A stretch of 64,000 bases of DNA. Source: JAIBJN01 sp035762005 (GTDB lineage: Bacteria; Actinomycetota; Thermoleophilia; Gaiellales; Gaiellaceae). Position numbers and translations under genes: made by a program. Shown piece by piece: positions 24,277-33,398 of this stretch. Location of the stretch: assembly GCA_035762005.1 (NCBI GenBank), contig DASTQA010000048.1, positions 1 through 64,000 on the forward strand, written 5' to 3'. The notes under the pieces are model-generated. The model saw only the letters and a program-made list of their open reading frames with translations, was not told the DNA's origin and did not search any database. Each line of letters starts with the position of its first letter. Position 1 is the stretch's first letter.

Positions 24277-27203
24277 GACCGCCTCACGCGACACATCGGC
24301 GCGAGGTCGCACCAGCTCGGGCAGCCGCCGTCCCCGTGCGGGTCGTGGCGGACGTCGCCCGCGCGGATCCTGCCGACGAACCCGCGCGCGTGCTCGGCCG
24401 CCCGGTCGATCTGGGCCCAGAAGTCGTCCTCGTCGCGGTAGTCGTTCCTCGCGAAGCCCGGCACGCCGTCGTCCCGCGCCTCGGCGCGCAGGAGGCCGCG
24501 GGCGTCCCGGTCGCCGGCGAGCGCGCGGTAGAGGCCCCCGAGGGGCTCGATGCCGACGAGGTCGCGCAGGACGAGCATGTAGAGCGGGATCTGGAGGCGC
24601 AGCTCGGAGTCGATCTTCGCCGCCGAGAACGCCGTCTTCCCCGACTTGTAGTCCCAGACGATCCCGCGCGCCGAGAACGGGTCGAGGTCGATCCGGTCGA
24701 TCTTGCCCGAGAGCGCGAAGCCGCCGAGGTCGAGGCCGCGCTGGAGCTCGGGCGCCGAGCGCTCCGTCCCGAAGGAGACCTCGAAGCGGCGCGGGACGAG
24801 CGGGGCCTCGGACGCTGCCTCGTCGCGCACGAACCGCTCGAGGTCGCGCCGGAGCTGCCCCGCGAGCTCGCGGCGCTCGAGGTCGGAGAGCTCCTGGCGC
24901 ACGCCGCCCAGCGCCTCGTCGAGGCAGCGCCGGAGGAAGCGGAGCGCGTCCTCGACGCTGGCGGGATCGACGCGCTCGGCGCCTAGCTCCTTCGGGAGCC
25001 CCGCGTAGAAGCGGTGGAGCGTCGTGTGGGCGATCGAGCCGCGGAGCTTGGCGTCGACCTCCGCGTCGATCGAGCGAGGCGAGACGAGCCGCTCGACGAG
25101 CCAGATGGACGAGCAGGTCGCGAACGCCTCGAGCTCCGTGACGTTGAAGGTCGTGCGGGCCGCCAGCTCGGCCAGCACGGCCGGGTGGGTGAGGGCGGTC
25201 GGGCGCTCGAACGCGCTCCGGGCCCGCCGGAAACGGCGCTCCCAGCCGTTCGCGACCGCGAGCGCCTCGGCGCCGCCGGCGTCCTCGGCCGAGAGCGCCG
25301 CGAGCGCCCGCAGGCGCTCGCGCTCGGTCGGCGCGCCGGCGAGCGGCCAGGTCAGCGCCGAGAGCGGCCTGCGGCGGGTCCAGCGTGCGACGTCGGTCGG
25401 GTCGAGGAGGCCCCGGACCTCGTCCCAGAACGGGCTCGCCCGGCGCGGGGCGCCGTCGTCCGTCGCCGCCTCGCGGACGAGGTAGAGCCGCCGCGACGGA
25501 CGCGTGCAGGCGGCGTAGAAGAGGAAGCGCTCCCGGGCGACCGCGTCGGGCCGCGCGAGCCGGGCGCGCGTGCGCTCGTCGAGCTCCCGCCGGACGTCGT
25601 CGTCGAGGAAGGGCGATGCGGGGGCGGCGCGGCGCGGCAGCCGCCCCTCCTCGAGGCCGAGGACGAACACGACCTCGAAGCGGCGCGTGCGCGCGCGCAG
25701 CAGGTCGAGGACGGCGACCCGGCCCGGCTCGGCGGGGCCGGCCGGCCGAACCGCCAGCCGCTCGACGGCGGCGAGGACGTCGTCGCGGTCGATCTCGCCG
25801 GTCAGGTCGGCCCAGCCCTCGAGCTCACGCAGCAGCCGGGAGACGCCCTCGAAGCAGCGCAGGTCGAGCCGCGACGCCTCCCCCACGGGGGGCCGGTCGA
25901 GGCCGTAGGCGCCGCGCAGCATGGCGCGGACGAGGGCACGCACCGCCGCCACCGGGGGGCCGGCCGCCCGCACCTCGTCCAGCACGGGCAGCGGCTGGCC
26001 GCGGAGGCGCACGGCGCGCTCCTCGACGTCGGTCCGGACGCCGAGTCCGCGGAGCCGGCCCTCGAGGTAGTCGGCGTGGGCGCGCGGGAGGCCCGAGTAC
26101 GGGGAGCGCAGGAAGCCGAAGAGGTCGCGGCGCTCGCCGCCCCCCCACAGGAAGCGGAGCGCGGAGAGGAGCGCGTGACCGAAGGGCGTCTGGCCGAGGC
26201 GCACCCGCCCCTCGAGCGCGAAGGGCACGTCGGCGGTGGCGAACGCCGTCTCGAGGGGGGCGCGGACCCGGTCGAGGGAGGGGCACACGACCCCGATCGC
26301 CTCTGGCGCCGTGCCCGCGCGCAGGAGGGCGAGGATCTCGTCGGCGACGAGCTCGAGCGCCCCGCGCGAGCCGGCGCCCTCGAGGAAGCGGACGGCCCCC
26401 TCGAGCGCCGGCGGGTCGGGTCGCCCGCCCTCCGCGAAGAGCGCGCGCTCGAGATGGGCGAGTGCGGGGTGGGCGATCTCCCCGTACGCCGGGGGAAGCG
26501 CGTCCACCCGGCCGTCGGCGAGGCCGGCGAGGTCGTCCGCCGTGCGGGCGAGCGAGGCGAACGCCGGGCGGCCCGGCTCGTAGGGGAGCGACACCGTCAC
26601 GTCCGCGCGCCCCGCGAGCGCCCGCAGGAGCGCCCACTGGGCGCCCGTGAGGTCCTCGAAGCCGTAGGCCAGCACCGGCCGCCCCGACCAGGCCTCGAGC
26701 TCCTCCTCGACCCGCTCGACCGCCCGCCTGCGCTCGAGGTCGCGGTCGGAGAGGGCCAGACGGTCGAGCTCGTCCCGGTAGGCGGCGTAGAGCGCGGCGA
26801 GGTCACCGGCGATCTCGCCGGGGTCGACGAGCCCGGCCTCGAGCTCGGAGATGGCCCCGAGGAGCGACTCGCCGAAGCCCGCGAAGCGGGAGGACGGCCC
26901 GAGGCCGTCGAGGCTCGCGCCCGCGAGGGCGCGCCGGAGGACGAGCGCCCGCTGCGCCTCCGTCGCGACGGGACGGGAGCACCCGTCCGCGCGCGCGATC
27001 AGCTCGAAGAGGTCGTCGAAGGTCCCGATGGCGCCGCCGAGCAGCGCGGGACGGCGCGCGAGGAGGTCGCGCTCCACGCGGTCGACCTCGGCCCGGTTGG
27101 GGACGACGAGGAACGGCTCGCGGTGGAGGCACTCCAGGTAGCGATCGAGGAGCCGCGAGACCTTTCCGGCGTTCGCCGGGCCAACCAGCAACGCCAGCGG
27201 CAC
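24273..27203 (-). CDS. AddB/AdnB-like helicase-fold nuclease subunit
   Basis: A 976-residue partner of the following AddA-like helicase. The N-terminal P-loop is degenerate: GPANAGKVS at residues ~8-16 lacks the Ser/Thr that should directly follow the lysine, so its ATPase may be weak or lost. The C-terminal PD-(D/E)XK nuclease has GIVWDYKSGKTAF. The AddB-type Fe-S staple is complete: one Cys near residue 690 (FATCSSIW) and three at the end (CPSWCDLAPMC, spacing x3 then x5). Together the pair should resect double-strand breaks before RecA loading. The ATG at 27203 directly precedes the first beta-strand. Confidence 0.85.
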   Translation of the reverse strand: MPLALLVGPANAGKVSRLLDRYLECLHREPFLVVPNRAEVDRVERDLLARRPALLGGAIGTFDDLFELIARADGCSRPVATEAQRALVLRRALAGASLDGLGPSSRFAGFGESLLGAISELEAGLVDPGEIAGDLAALYAAYRDELDRLALSDRDLERRRAVERVEEELEAWSGRPVLAYGFEDLTGAQWALLRALAGRADVTVSLPYEPGRPAFASLARTADDLAGLADGRVDALPPAYGEIAHPALAHLERALFAEGGRPDPPALEGAVRFLEGAGSRGALELVADEILALLRAGTAPEAIGVVCPSLDRVRAPLETAFATADVPFALEGRVRLGQTPFGHALLSALRFLWGGGERRDLFGFLRSPYSGLPRAHADYLEGRLRGLGVRTDVEERAVRLRGQPLPVLDEVRAAGPPVAAVRALVRAMLRGAYGLDRPPVGEASRLDLRCFEGVSRLLRELEGWADLTGEIDRDDVLAAVERLAVRPAGPAEPGRVAVLDLLRARTRRFEVVFVLGLEEGRLPRRAAPASPFLDDDVRRELDERTRARLARPDAVARERFLFYAACTRPSRRLYLVREAATDDGAPRRASPFWDEVRGLLDPTDVARWTRRRPLSALTWPLAGAPTERERLRALAALSAEDAGGAEALAVANGWERRFRRARSAFERPTALTHPAVLAELAARTTFNVTELEAFATCSSIWLVERLVSPRSIDAEVDAKLRGSIAHTTLHRFYAGLPKELGAERVDPASVEDALRFLRRCLDEALGGVRQELSDLERRELAGQLRRDLERFVRDEAASEAPLVPRRFEVSFGTERSAPELQRGLDLGGFALSGKIDRIDLDPFSARGIVWDYKSGKTAFSAAKIDSELRLQIPLYMLVLRDLVGIEPLGGLYRALAGDRDARGLLRAEARDDGVPGFARNDYRDEDDFWAQIDRAAEHARGFVGRIRAGDVRHDPHGDGGCPSWCDLAPMCRVRRS

Positions 27204-27273
27204 CGCTGCAGTCTAGCCGCCGCCCCGGAGGCCGTTCGCGGCGCGCCGGGGCGGCGGAGGAGCCGGTCGGCGC

Positions 27274-27468
27274 CTAGGCGGCGGCCTTCGGCCGGCGGCC
27301 GCGACGGGCGGCGGCGCGGCCGGGCATCTTGCCCGCGCAGTCGTCGCAGAGGTCGGCTGCCCTGGCGCCGCGGCGCGCGTCGGTGTAGGTGACGCGGAGC
27401 GCCGCGCCCTTCCCCTCGCCGACCTCGGCCCCGCAGTTGTCGCAAACGAGAATCGTCTTTCGTGCCAC
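27274..27468 (-). CDS. Tiny C4 zinc-finger protein with AT-hook-like tail
   Basis: A 64-residue protein from the GTG at 27468, with an ideal AGGAGG six bases upstream. It has two Cys-x2-Cys pairs (CDNCGAEV near residue 10 and CDDCAGKM near residue 46), which would bind one zinc. It ends in a basic tail, RRGRRPKAAA, close to the RGRP core of AT-hooks. The fold would suit DNA or RNA binding. It is the last gene of the sugar-ABC cassette, 46 bases after the beta-helix gene, in a stretch of lower GC. I do not recognise a named family. The frame is open upstream without family likeness. Confidence 0.75.
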   Translation of the reverse strand: MARKTILVCDNCGAEVGEGKGAALRVTYTDARRGARAADLCDDCAGKMPGRAAARRGRRPKAAA

Positions 27469-27514
27469 AGTATTCCTCCTGAAAAGAGCAGTTTTCTGGT
27501 AAGCGCGACGAACT

Positions 27515-28696
27515 CTAATCGGAGGAAATACGTGCGCGCAAAAAGGAACCGATCCGGCGCGCGTTTCCGTGGAGTCTGTTGTCATCGATCTCCGCATCGG
27601 CGCCGTAGTGCGCGACGATGCCGAATCCCATGCGCGTCTTGTCACCTGATTGCAGGTCCGGCATCGTCCCGGCAACGGAATTGTCCTCGATCCGGCACCT
27701 GGAATAGTCGCCGCAGAATATCCCGACGCCGAGCGCTCGCTCGACCTCGTTCTCCTCCACGTCGGCCATGGACATCTCGGTCAGCGTTATCCCGCGCAGG
27801 CTCGTACCGCTGACGCGGTTGTCGCGCACGAGCACGCGGGCGAAATGCGTGACGATCCCTTCCATCCCCCCGCTCACCGTGCAGCGCTCGACGACGGAGG
27901 GGGCGAGGTCGAACCCGAAGGAGATGTCGATTCCCTGCGCGTGGGAGCCCGTCGGCCCGCGCACGGCGCAGTCGCGGATCGTGACCGTGCTGCGCCGCAC
28001 GTTGATCCCGTCCAGCGTCGCGCCGACGACGCGGACGTCCTCGAGCAGCACGCGCTCGGCTCCGTCGACCTCGATCCCGTGCTCGCCCCCGACGACCGTG
28101 ACGTCCCGCACGGTGACGTCGTTCGCGGTCACGAGGATGCCGCCGCGGACGACGGCGCCCGGCTCCCCGACCAGGCGCTGCGAGCGGTCGAGGACGAGCG
28201 GGCCGTCGTGCACGCCTGCCTCGAGGCGCACGAGCGGCGGCTGCGTCGCCCAGGCGACCGCGAGCGCGGCCCCGAGGACGACGAGCGCGGCCCCTGCCAG
28301 CCCCGGCCCGGCGCGCCCGAGCTCGCCGCCGTCCTCGCCGTACGTCAGCCGGGCGAGCGGGAGGACGGCGTGGCCGAGCAGCTGCGCGAGGAGCCACGAG
28401 CCGGCGAAGAACGCGAGGGCCGCCCAGAGCGGAGCGCCCACGTCGAGCAGGCGGGCGAGCCCCATCACGACCCCGAGCTCGAGGAGCCCGAGCGGCAGCG
28501 CCGCCCAGCCCGGCTGGTAGGCGACGAGGCGGTGGTAGGCGGTCCCGTCGAGGGCGAGGCCGGCGGCGAGCATGAGCGCCGCAAGCTCGACGGGCCACCA
28601 GGCCTCGAGCGCCAGGGCGACGACGCACGCGGCGACGAGCGGCGCGAGCGCCGCGGCGAGCCGCGACTCGAGGCGCCCCCTCAGCGTGTACGCCAT
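27515..28696 (-). CDS. Membrane-anchored right-handed beta-helix protein
   Basis: A 393-residue protein from the ATG at 28696. The first ~155 residues hold about four to five hydrophobic helices. From residue ~160 onwards, short repeated beta-coils appear (DVTVRDVTVVGGEHGIEV, GATLDGINVRRSTVTIRDC, VRGITLTEM-type and VAHYG-type turns), typical of PbH1/NosD-like parallel beta-helices that bind or cleave polysaccharides. It overlaps the flavoprotein gene by 16 bases. My count gives about 60% GC for 27541-27720, lower than its neighbours. Linked to a sugar ABC importer, a glycan-related role is likely but unproven. Confidence 0.78.
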   Translation of the reverse strand: MAYTLRGRLESRLAAALAPLVAACVVALALEAWWPVELAALMLAAGLALDGTAYHRLVAYQPGWAALPLGLLELGVVMGLARLLDVGAPLWAALAFFAGSWLLAQLLGHAVLPLARLTYGEDGGELGRAGPGLAGAALVVLGAALAVAWATQPPLVRLEAGVHDGPLVLDRSQRLVGEPGAVVRGGILVTANDVTVRDVTVVGGEHGIEVDGAERVLLEDVRVVGATLDGINVRRSTVTIRDCAVRGPTGSHAQGIDISFGFDLAPSVVERCTVSGGMEGIVTHFARVLVRDNRVSGTSLRGITLTEMSMADVEENEVERALGVGIFCGDYSRCRIEDNSVAGTMPDLQSGDKTRMGFGIVAHYGADAEIDDNRLHGNARRIGSFLRARISSD

Positions 28697-29790
28697 GCCC
28701 GCACCCGTCGGAGGAAGCGGCGCGCGGCGTACTTCGCGCCCACGAGCGTGTCCGCGGCCGGGAAGGCCCACTGGGCGGGCACGCCCGCGAGGGCGAGCGT
28801 GCGCCCGCGGTCGGTCAGCGCCGGAACCGTCGAGTCGGGGTCGAGGACGATCCACCCCTCGACGGTGGCGAGCTCGTGGTCGGCGACGAGGCGCGAGAGG
28901 AGCGGGTCGTGCCGGAACCCGCGCTTGAACCCGGTGGCACAGATGATCTGCCCGGCCCCGTTCGGCTCCGCCGTCACACGGAAGCGGCCGGCGCGGCGGG
29001 CCTCCTCGAGCGGCTCGTCCCAGGCCCGCCCCGGCGGGTAGGAGGGCACGCCGAAGCGGCGCAGGAGGGCGGCCCGGTCGCCGGGGGCGGAGCGGTGGTA
29101 CGCGGCGAGGCCCCGGCGGGTGAAGAGCTCGCGCGGCAGGTTGAGCGGGCGCCGCTCGGGCTCGCGGCGGCGCACGGAGGTGACGGCGGAGCCGGCGGCG
29201 AGCGCGTTCAGCCACTCGGTCGCGGCCGCCATCCCGGCGCCGACGACCTCGACCTCGTCGTCGTAGTCGTGCGGCTCGTACGCGTGCACCGTCCGGCCGT
29301 CGCCGGCGAGCTCCTCGGGCAGCGCGAGCCCCGGATGCCCGGGCGCGACGAGGACGTGCGGGAAGACGCCGTGGCCGTCGACGCGGAAGCCGCCCGCCAC
29401 CGCGCTGACGGCGTCCACCCGGGCGCGGCGGAAGCTCTCGTCCCAGCCGGTCTCCGCCCTGAGCTCCTCGACGTGCTCGAGGAACTCGTCCACCGTCGGG
29501 TGGAAGCGGTCGGCGACGGTCTCGACGAGCGGCACGAGGCTCCGGCGCCGGAGCGCCGCGCGGACCGCGAGCCCGGGGAAGGAGGCCGGGGCGCAGTGGC
29601 CGTCGCTCTCCGAGCGCATGCGGCGCTGGCGGATCGCCGCGGCGCGCGGCCGCCAGGCGGCGGCGGGGTCCGGATCCGTCCCGAAGACGGCGATCTCGGC
29701 GGGGTCGAGGCCTCCGCGTCGGAGGGCGGCGTGGGCGACGAAGCCGGCGAGGCCGTCCCCGACGATCGCGCAGACGGCTGTTCCGACCAC
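28681..29790 (-). CDS. FAD/NAD(P)-binding monooxygenase-like flavoprotein
   Basis: A 369-residue protein. The N-terminal Rossmann motif is CAIVGDGLAGFVAHAAL (GxGxxG near residue 11). A second dinucleotide region is EVVGAGMAAATEW near residue 180, and a late ICATGFKRGF matches the ATG motif of flavin-containing monooxygenases and lysine/ornithine hydroxylases. The GTG at 29790 lies 3 bases after the upstream permease stop. Sitting between an importer and a beta-helix protein, it may oxidise the imported compound or a product of it. Neither the substrate nor the cofactor preference can be read. Confidence 0.75.
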   Translation of the reverse strand: MVGTAVCAIVGDGLAGFVAHAALRRGGLDPAEIAVFGTDPDPAAAWRPRAAAIRQRRMRSESDGHCAPASFPGLAVRAALRRRSLVPLVETVADRFHPTVDEFLEHVEELRAETGWDESFRRARVDAVSAVAGGFRVDGHGVFPHVLVAPGHPGLALPEELAGDGRTVHAYEPHDYDDEVEVVGAGMAAATEWLNALAAGSAVTSVRRREPERRPLNLPRELFTRRGLAAYHRSAPGDRAALLRRFGVPSYPPGRAWDEPLEEARRAGRFRVTAEPNGAGQIICATGFKRGFRHDPLLSRLVADHELATVEGWIVLDPDSTVPALTDRGRTLALAGVPAQWAFPAADTLVGAKYAARRFLRRVRAWRTR

Positions 29791-29793
29791 GGC

Positions 29794-30696
29794 CTACTTG
29801 ACGGAGCCCGCGAGCAGCCCCTGCACGAAGTAGCGCTGGAAGGCGAAGAAGATGACGAGCGGGATCGCGAGCGAGACGAAGGTCGCCGGCGCGATCAGCT
29901 CGATGTTCGAGCCGAACTGGCGCAGCTGGGAGAAGATCGCCACCGTGATCGGCTGGGTCTCGCGGCCGAGGGAGAGCGCGACGAGGAGGTCGTTCCACGT
30001 CCAGAGGAACTGGAAGATGGCGAGGGAGGCGATCGCGGGCAGCCCCAGCGGGAGGATCAGGCGCAGGAAGATGCGGAGCTCCGAGGCGCCGTCGATGCGC
30101 GCCGCCTCGAGCAGCTCCTTCGGGATCCCGATGAAGAAGTTGCGGAGGAGGAAGATGGCGAACGGGAGCGCGAAGGCGCTGTGGAAGAGGATGAGGCTCG
30201 TGCGGGTGTCGAAGATGCCGAGCCGCGAGTAGAGGTCGAACATCGGGATGAGCGCGAGCTGGAGCGGGACGACGAGGAGCGCGATCACGCCGATGAAGAT
30301 CCAGTCGCGGCCGGGGAACTCGAGCCACGCGAACGCGTAGCCGGCGAGCGCGGCGACGAAGATCGGGATGACCGTCCCGCCGACGGCGATGATCGCCGTC
30401 GTCACGAGCGAGCGCGCGACGAGCGAGTCCGTGCCGCCCTCGAAGAGCGCCGAGTAGTTGTCCCAGGTGATGAGGCTCGGCTCGGCCAGTACCCTCCACC
30501 ACCCGAGGTCGGTGAAGTCGGCGGGCGACATCAGCGAGATCGCGAGGAGCCCGATGCTGGGCACGAGCCAGAAGAGGCCGACGACGACCAGCAGGGCGTG
30601 GACGGGTGCCTTGCCGAGCACGCGGAGGATCTTCGCCGCGAGGCTCTCCTCGATGACGGGGGCGGGCCTGGCGACGTCGGCGGTTGCGGAGGTCAC
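29794..30696 (-). CDS. Carbohydrate ABC permease, MalG-type
   Basis: A 300-residue inner-membrane permease from the GTG at 30696, with GGGAGGTG about 10 bases upstream. It has six predicted helices and the ATPase-docking EAA loop (EAARIDGASELRIFLRLILP) near residue 190. It follows the MalF-type permease after five bases. It should form the heterodimeric channel of the sugar importer encoded by the preceding three genes. The length and C-terminus (QRYFVQGLLAGSVK) match family members closely. Confidence 0.94.
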   Translation of the reverse strand: MTSATADVARPAPVIEESLAAKILRVLGKAPVHALLVVVGLFWLVPSIGLLAISLMSPADFTDLGWWRVLAEPSLITWDNYSALFEGGTDSLVARSLVTTAIIAVGGTVIPIFVAALAGYAFAWLEFPGRDWIFIGVIALLVVPLQLALIPMFDLYSRLGIFDTRTSLILFHSAFALPFAIFLLRNFFIGIPKELLEAARIDGASELRIFLRLILPLGLPAIASLAIFQFLWTWNDLLVALSLGRETQPITVAIFSQLRQFGSNIELIAPATFVSLAIPLVIFFAFQRYFVQGLLAGSVK

Positions 30697-30701
30697 GCTC
30701 T

Positions 30702-32054
30702 CTACACCTCCCGGCGGAAGCGGCGGACGTTGAGGAGCAGGATCGGGATCACGAGCAGGAAGAGGAAGACCGCGATCGCGGAGCCGAAGCCGAAGTTGCG
30801 GGCGGCGGTGAAGGACTCGCGCCACATCTCGAGCGCGATCACGGTCGCGTCGTCCTGCACCGACCCGGGCGCGACGGAGAGGACGATGTCGAAGACCTTG
30901 AGCACGTTGATGAGCATCGTGATGAAGACGACCGTGAGCACGGGGGCGAGGAGGGGGACCGTCACGCGCCGGAACACCTGCCACTCGCTCCCGCCGTCCG
31001 TCCGGGCCGCCTCGAGCACGTCTCGGGGGATGGCCGCGAGGCCGGCGGCGATCACGACCATCGCGAAGCCCGCCCAGACCCAGATGTACGAGATGATCAC
31101 GGACATCGTGATCAGGCGCTCGCTGAGCCAGGCGATGCCGCCGAAGCTCTCGGCGAACGTCTCCGGGCCGATCGCGACCTGGTAGCGGCCCTCCTCGACG
31201 TCCTCGAAGGCGAAGGTGCCGTCGGCCGCCGACGTCGTCGAGGCGACCTCTCCCCCGTCCTCACCGCGGAGCTCGACGGTGACTCCGGGGAGCCCGACCT
31301 CCTCCGACTCCACCTCGCCGGGGTTCCCCCCGCCCGGCTTGAAGTCCCGCCAGACGACGCCGGTGATGCCGCCCTGGAGCGGCTCGGGGGCGACCGCCTG
31401 CACGGCGTCCGCGGGCACCTCTTCCCCGCGAATGCCCGTGAGGCCGAGGAGCGCGGTGTCGCCGACCGCGATCGGCTCGCCGAGCTCGAGGCCTCCCTGG
31501 GGCGTGCCGCTGATCGCGTCGGTCGACGGCTGGGCCTGCGAGAGGACGCCGGCGGGGTCGATGGCGTCCTTCACGCCCGCGACGACGGCGTTGATCGCGC
31601 CGCGCTCGGGCTCCTGCTGGTACATCGCCGCGCGCCAGATGACACCGGCGGCGAAGAGCGAGATCGCCATCGGCATGAAGACGACGGTCTTGAAGGCGAC
31701 CGCCCAGCTCACGCGCTCGGTCAGCACCGCGAAGATGAGCCCGATCGCCGTCACGAGCGCGGGCACGACGCCGACCCAGATCGCGTTGTTCTTGATCGCC
31801 TGGAGCGTGTTGTCGTCGGTGAAGAGCCGCTTGTAGTTGTCGACGCCGACGAAGCCGTCGAACGCGCCGCCGGCGTCGTCGAAGAAGCTCCGGAAGAACG
31901 TGTAGACCGCCGGGTAGACGACCCAGACGACCAGGAGGATGAAGGCCGGGGCGAGGAACGCCGCCGGTGCCGCGTTCCGCCGCAGGAAGCCCGGCCGGCT
32001 CCCGGGCGGAGCCCCCGTGGCCGGGGACTCCGCCGAGATGCTCTGACCGCTCAA
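30702..32054 (-). CDS. Carbohydrate ABC permease, MalF-type, with large extracytoplasmic insertion
   Basis: A 450-residue permease; typical members have about 300. The membrane helices and EAA loop (EAARTDGGSEWQVFRRVTVP, residues ~348-367) are normal. Residues ~145-300 are an insertion between helices: a Pro/Gly-rich part followed by a beta-sandwich-like segment (GLPGVTVELRG, then ADGTFAFEDVEEGRYQVAIG, residues ~228-297) of the SdrD B/Cna-B or carboxypeptidase-regulatory type. It should face outside, where it could bind the glycan, cell wall or the substrate-binding protein. The insertion is in frame, with base composition like the rest. The gene starts 6 bases after the binding-protein stop. 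Confidence 0.93.
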   Translation of the reverse strand: MSGQSISAESPATGAPPGSRPGFLRRNAAPAAFLAPAFILLVVWVVYPAVYTFFRSFFDDAGGAFDGFVGVDNYKRLFTDDNTLQAIKNNAIWVGVVPALVTAIGLIFAVLTERVSWAVAFKTVVFMPMAISLFAAGVIWRAAMYQQEPERGAINAVVAGVKDAIDPAGVLSQAQPSTDAISGTPQGGLELGEPIAVGDTALLGLTGIRGEEVPADAVQAVAPEPLQGGITGVVWRDFKPGGGNPGEVESEEVGLPGVTVELRGEDGGEVASTTSAADGTFAFEDVEEGRYQVAIGPETFAESFGGIAWLSERLITMSVIISYIWVWAGFAMVVIAAGLAAIPRDVLEAARTDGGSEWQVFRRVTVPLLAPVLTVVFITMLINVLKVFDIVLSVAPGSVQDDATVIALEMWRESFTAARNFGFGSAIAVFLFLLVIPILLLNVRRFRREV

Positions 32055-32060
32055 GCGCGC

Positions 32061-33398
32061 CTACCTGCCGAAGGCCTGCGAGGCGGCTCGCTCCATCTGC
32101 TGCGTGATGCCGTCGACGTCGTCCGGGTTGCGCAGGAAGTCCTGGAAGAGCTTGAAGAGCCCCTGCCCGACCGTGCCGCCGAACTCGGCGGGCTGGAGGT
32201 CGGAGAGGTCGAAGCGGAAGACCTCGGTCTCGCTGAGAGCACCGGCGGTCGTCTGCGTGACCTCGTCCGGGTAGACGCTCGTGTCCATGTTCCGGTTCAA
32301 CGAGGCGAACCCGCCACGCTCGGCCCAGAGCTCGGCCGCCTCGGGCGTCGTCAGGTACGAGACGAGCGCCTGCGCGGCCTCGCTGTCCTCGAACATGACC
32401 ACGGTGTCGCCGCCTCCGACGACGACGTCGCCGGAGTCTCCGATCGCCGGGAACTTGAAGACGTCGAAGCCCTCGCCCGCCGCGGCGTCCGTCGAGTCGG
32501 TGATGACGCCGGCGACGAAGTCGCCCTCGAGGACCTGGGCGGCCGCGGGCGGGTCGGCGAAGACCTGCGTCACCGAGGTGGGGAAGTCGGTCTGGAGCGC
32601 GCCCTGCGCCCCGCCGGCGACGTTCTCGGTGTCGCCGACGATCTTGGCCATCTCGGTGAGCGCGTCCTTGACGGACTGATCCGTCCAGGGGATCTCGTGC
32701 GCGGCGAGCTGGTCGTACATCTCGGGCCCCGCGGTGCGCAGGTAGATGTTCTCGAAGAGGTCGGTGAGCGTCCAGCCGTCCGCGCCGCCGATCGAGTAGG
32801 CGGGGACGCCCGAGGCCTGCAGCGTCGCCGCGTTCTCGAGGAAGCCCTCCCACTCCTCGGCGGGCTCGACGCCGGCGTCCGAGAAGGCCGGGACGTTGTA
32901 CCAGACGAGCGACTTGTTGGCCGCCTTGAAGAGGAAGCCGTAGAGCGTGCCGTCGACTGTCCCGAGGTCGACGACGGACTGGCCGAAGTTCTCCTCGATG
33001 TCGGCGGCGGCGAAGTCGATCGGCTGGAGCGCGCCCTGGCCCGCGAAGTCGGCCATGAGGCCCGGCTGGGGCAGCACGGCGATGTCCGGCGGGTTCCCGC
33101 CCTCGACGGCCGTCGAGAGCTGCGTGGGGAGCTGGTCGCCCGCCGAGGTGTAGTTCACCGTCACGTCCGGGTTCGCCTCGGTGAAGCCGTCGAGCACCGC
33201 CTGGAACGCCGCCTGCTCCGGCCCCGTCCAGACGGCCATGACCGAAACGGACCCGGAGGCGCCGCCCTCCCCTTCGTCCGTCGCGGCGCCGGTGTCCCCG
33301 GCCTCGCCGTCGTCGTCGTCGTCGCCCCCGCACCCCGCCGCCACGGCGGCGACGAGCACGAGGAGCAGGCCAAGAAGCAGTAGCAAGCGGCGACTCAT
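32061..33398 (-). CDS. Sugar ABC transporter substrate-binding lipoprotein
   Basis: A 445-residue cluster B/family 1 extracellular solute-binding protein. Its lipoprotein signal is a Leu-rich segment ending in AAGC, so Cys23 is the lipidated residue. An acidic linker (GGDDDDDG) and a low-complexity stretch follow. The mature domain has typical SBP_bac_1 motifs, including YTSAGDQLPTQLSTAVEGG and NMDTSVYPDEVTQ. It captures an oligosaccharide or sugar derivative outside the membrane. The ATG overlaps the ATPase stop (ATGA). The ligand cannot be read from sequence. Confidence 0.94.
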   Translation of the reverse strand: MSRRLLLLLGLLLVLVAAVAAGCGGDDDDDGEAGDTGAATDEGEGGASGSVSVMAVWTGPEQAAFQAVLDGFTEANPDVTVNYTSAGDQLPTQLSTAVEGGNPPDIAVLPQPGLMADFAGQGALQPIDFAAADIEENFGQSVVDLGTVDGTLYGFLFKAANKSLVWYNVPAFSDAGVEPAEEWEGFLENAATLQASGVPAYSIGGADGWTLTDLFENIYLRTAGPEMYDQLAAHEIPWTDQSVKDALTEMAKIVGDTENVAGGAQGALQTDFPTSVTQVFADPPAAAQVLEGDFVAGVITDSTDAAAGEGFDVFKFPAIGDSGDVVVGGGDTVVMFEDSEAAQALVSYLTTPEAAELWAERGGFASLNRNMDTSVYPDEVTQTTAGALSETEVFRFDLSDLQPAEFGGTVGQGLFKLFQDFLRNPDDVDGITQQMERAASQAFGR

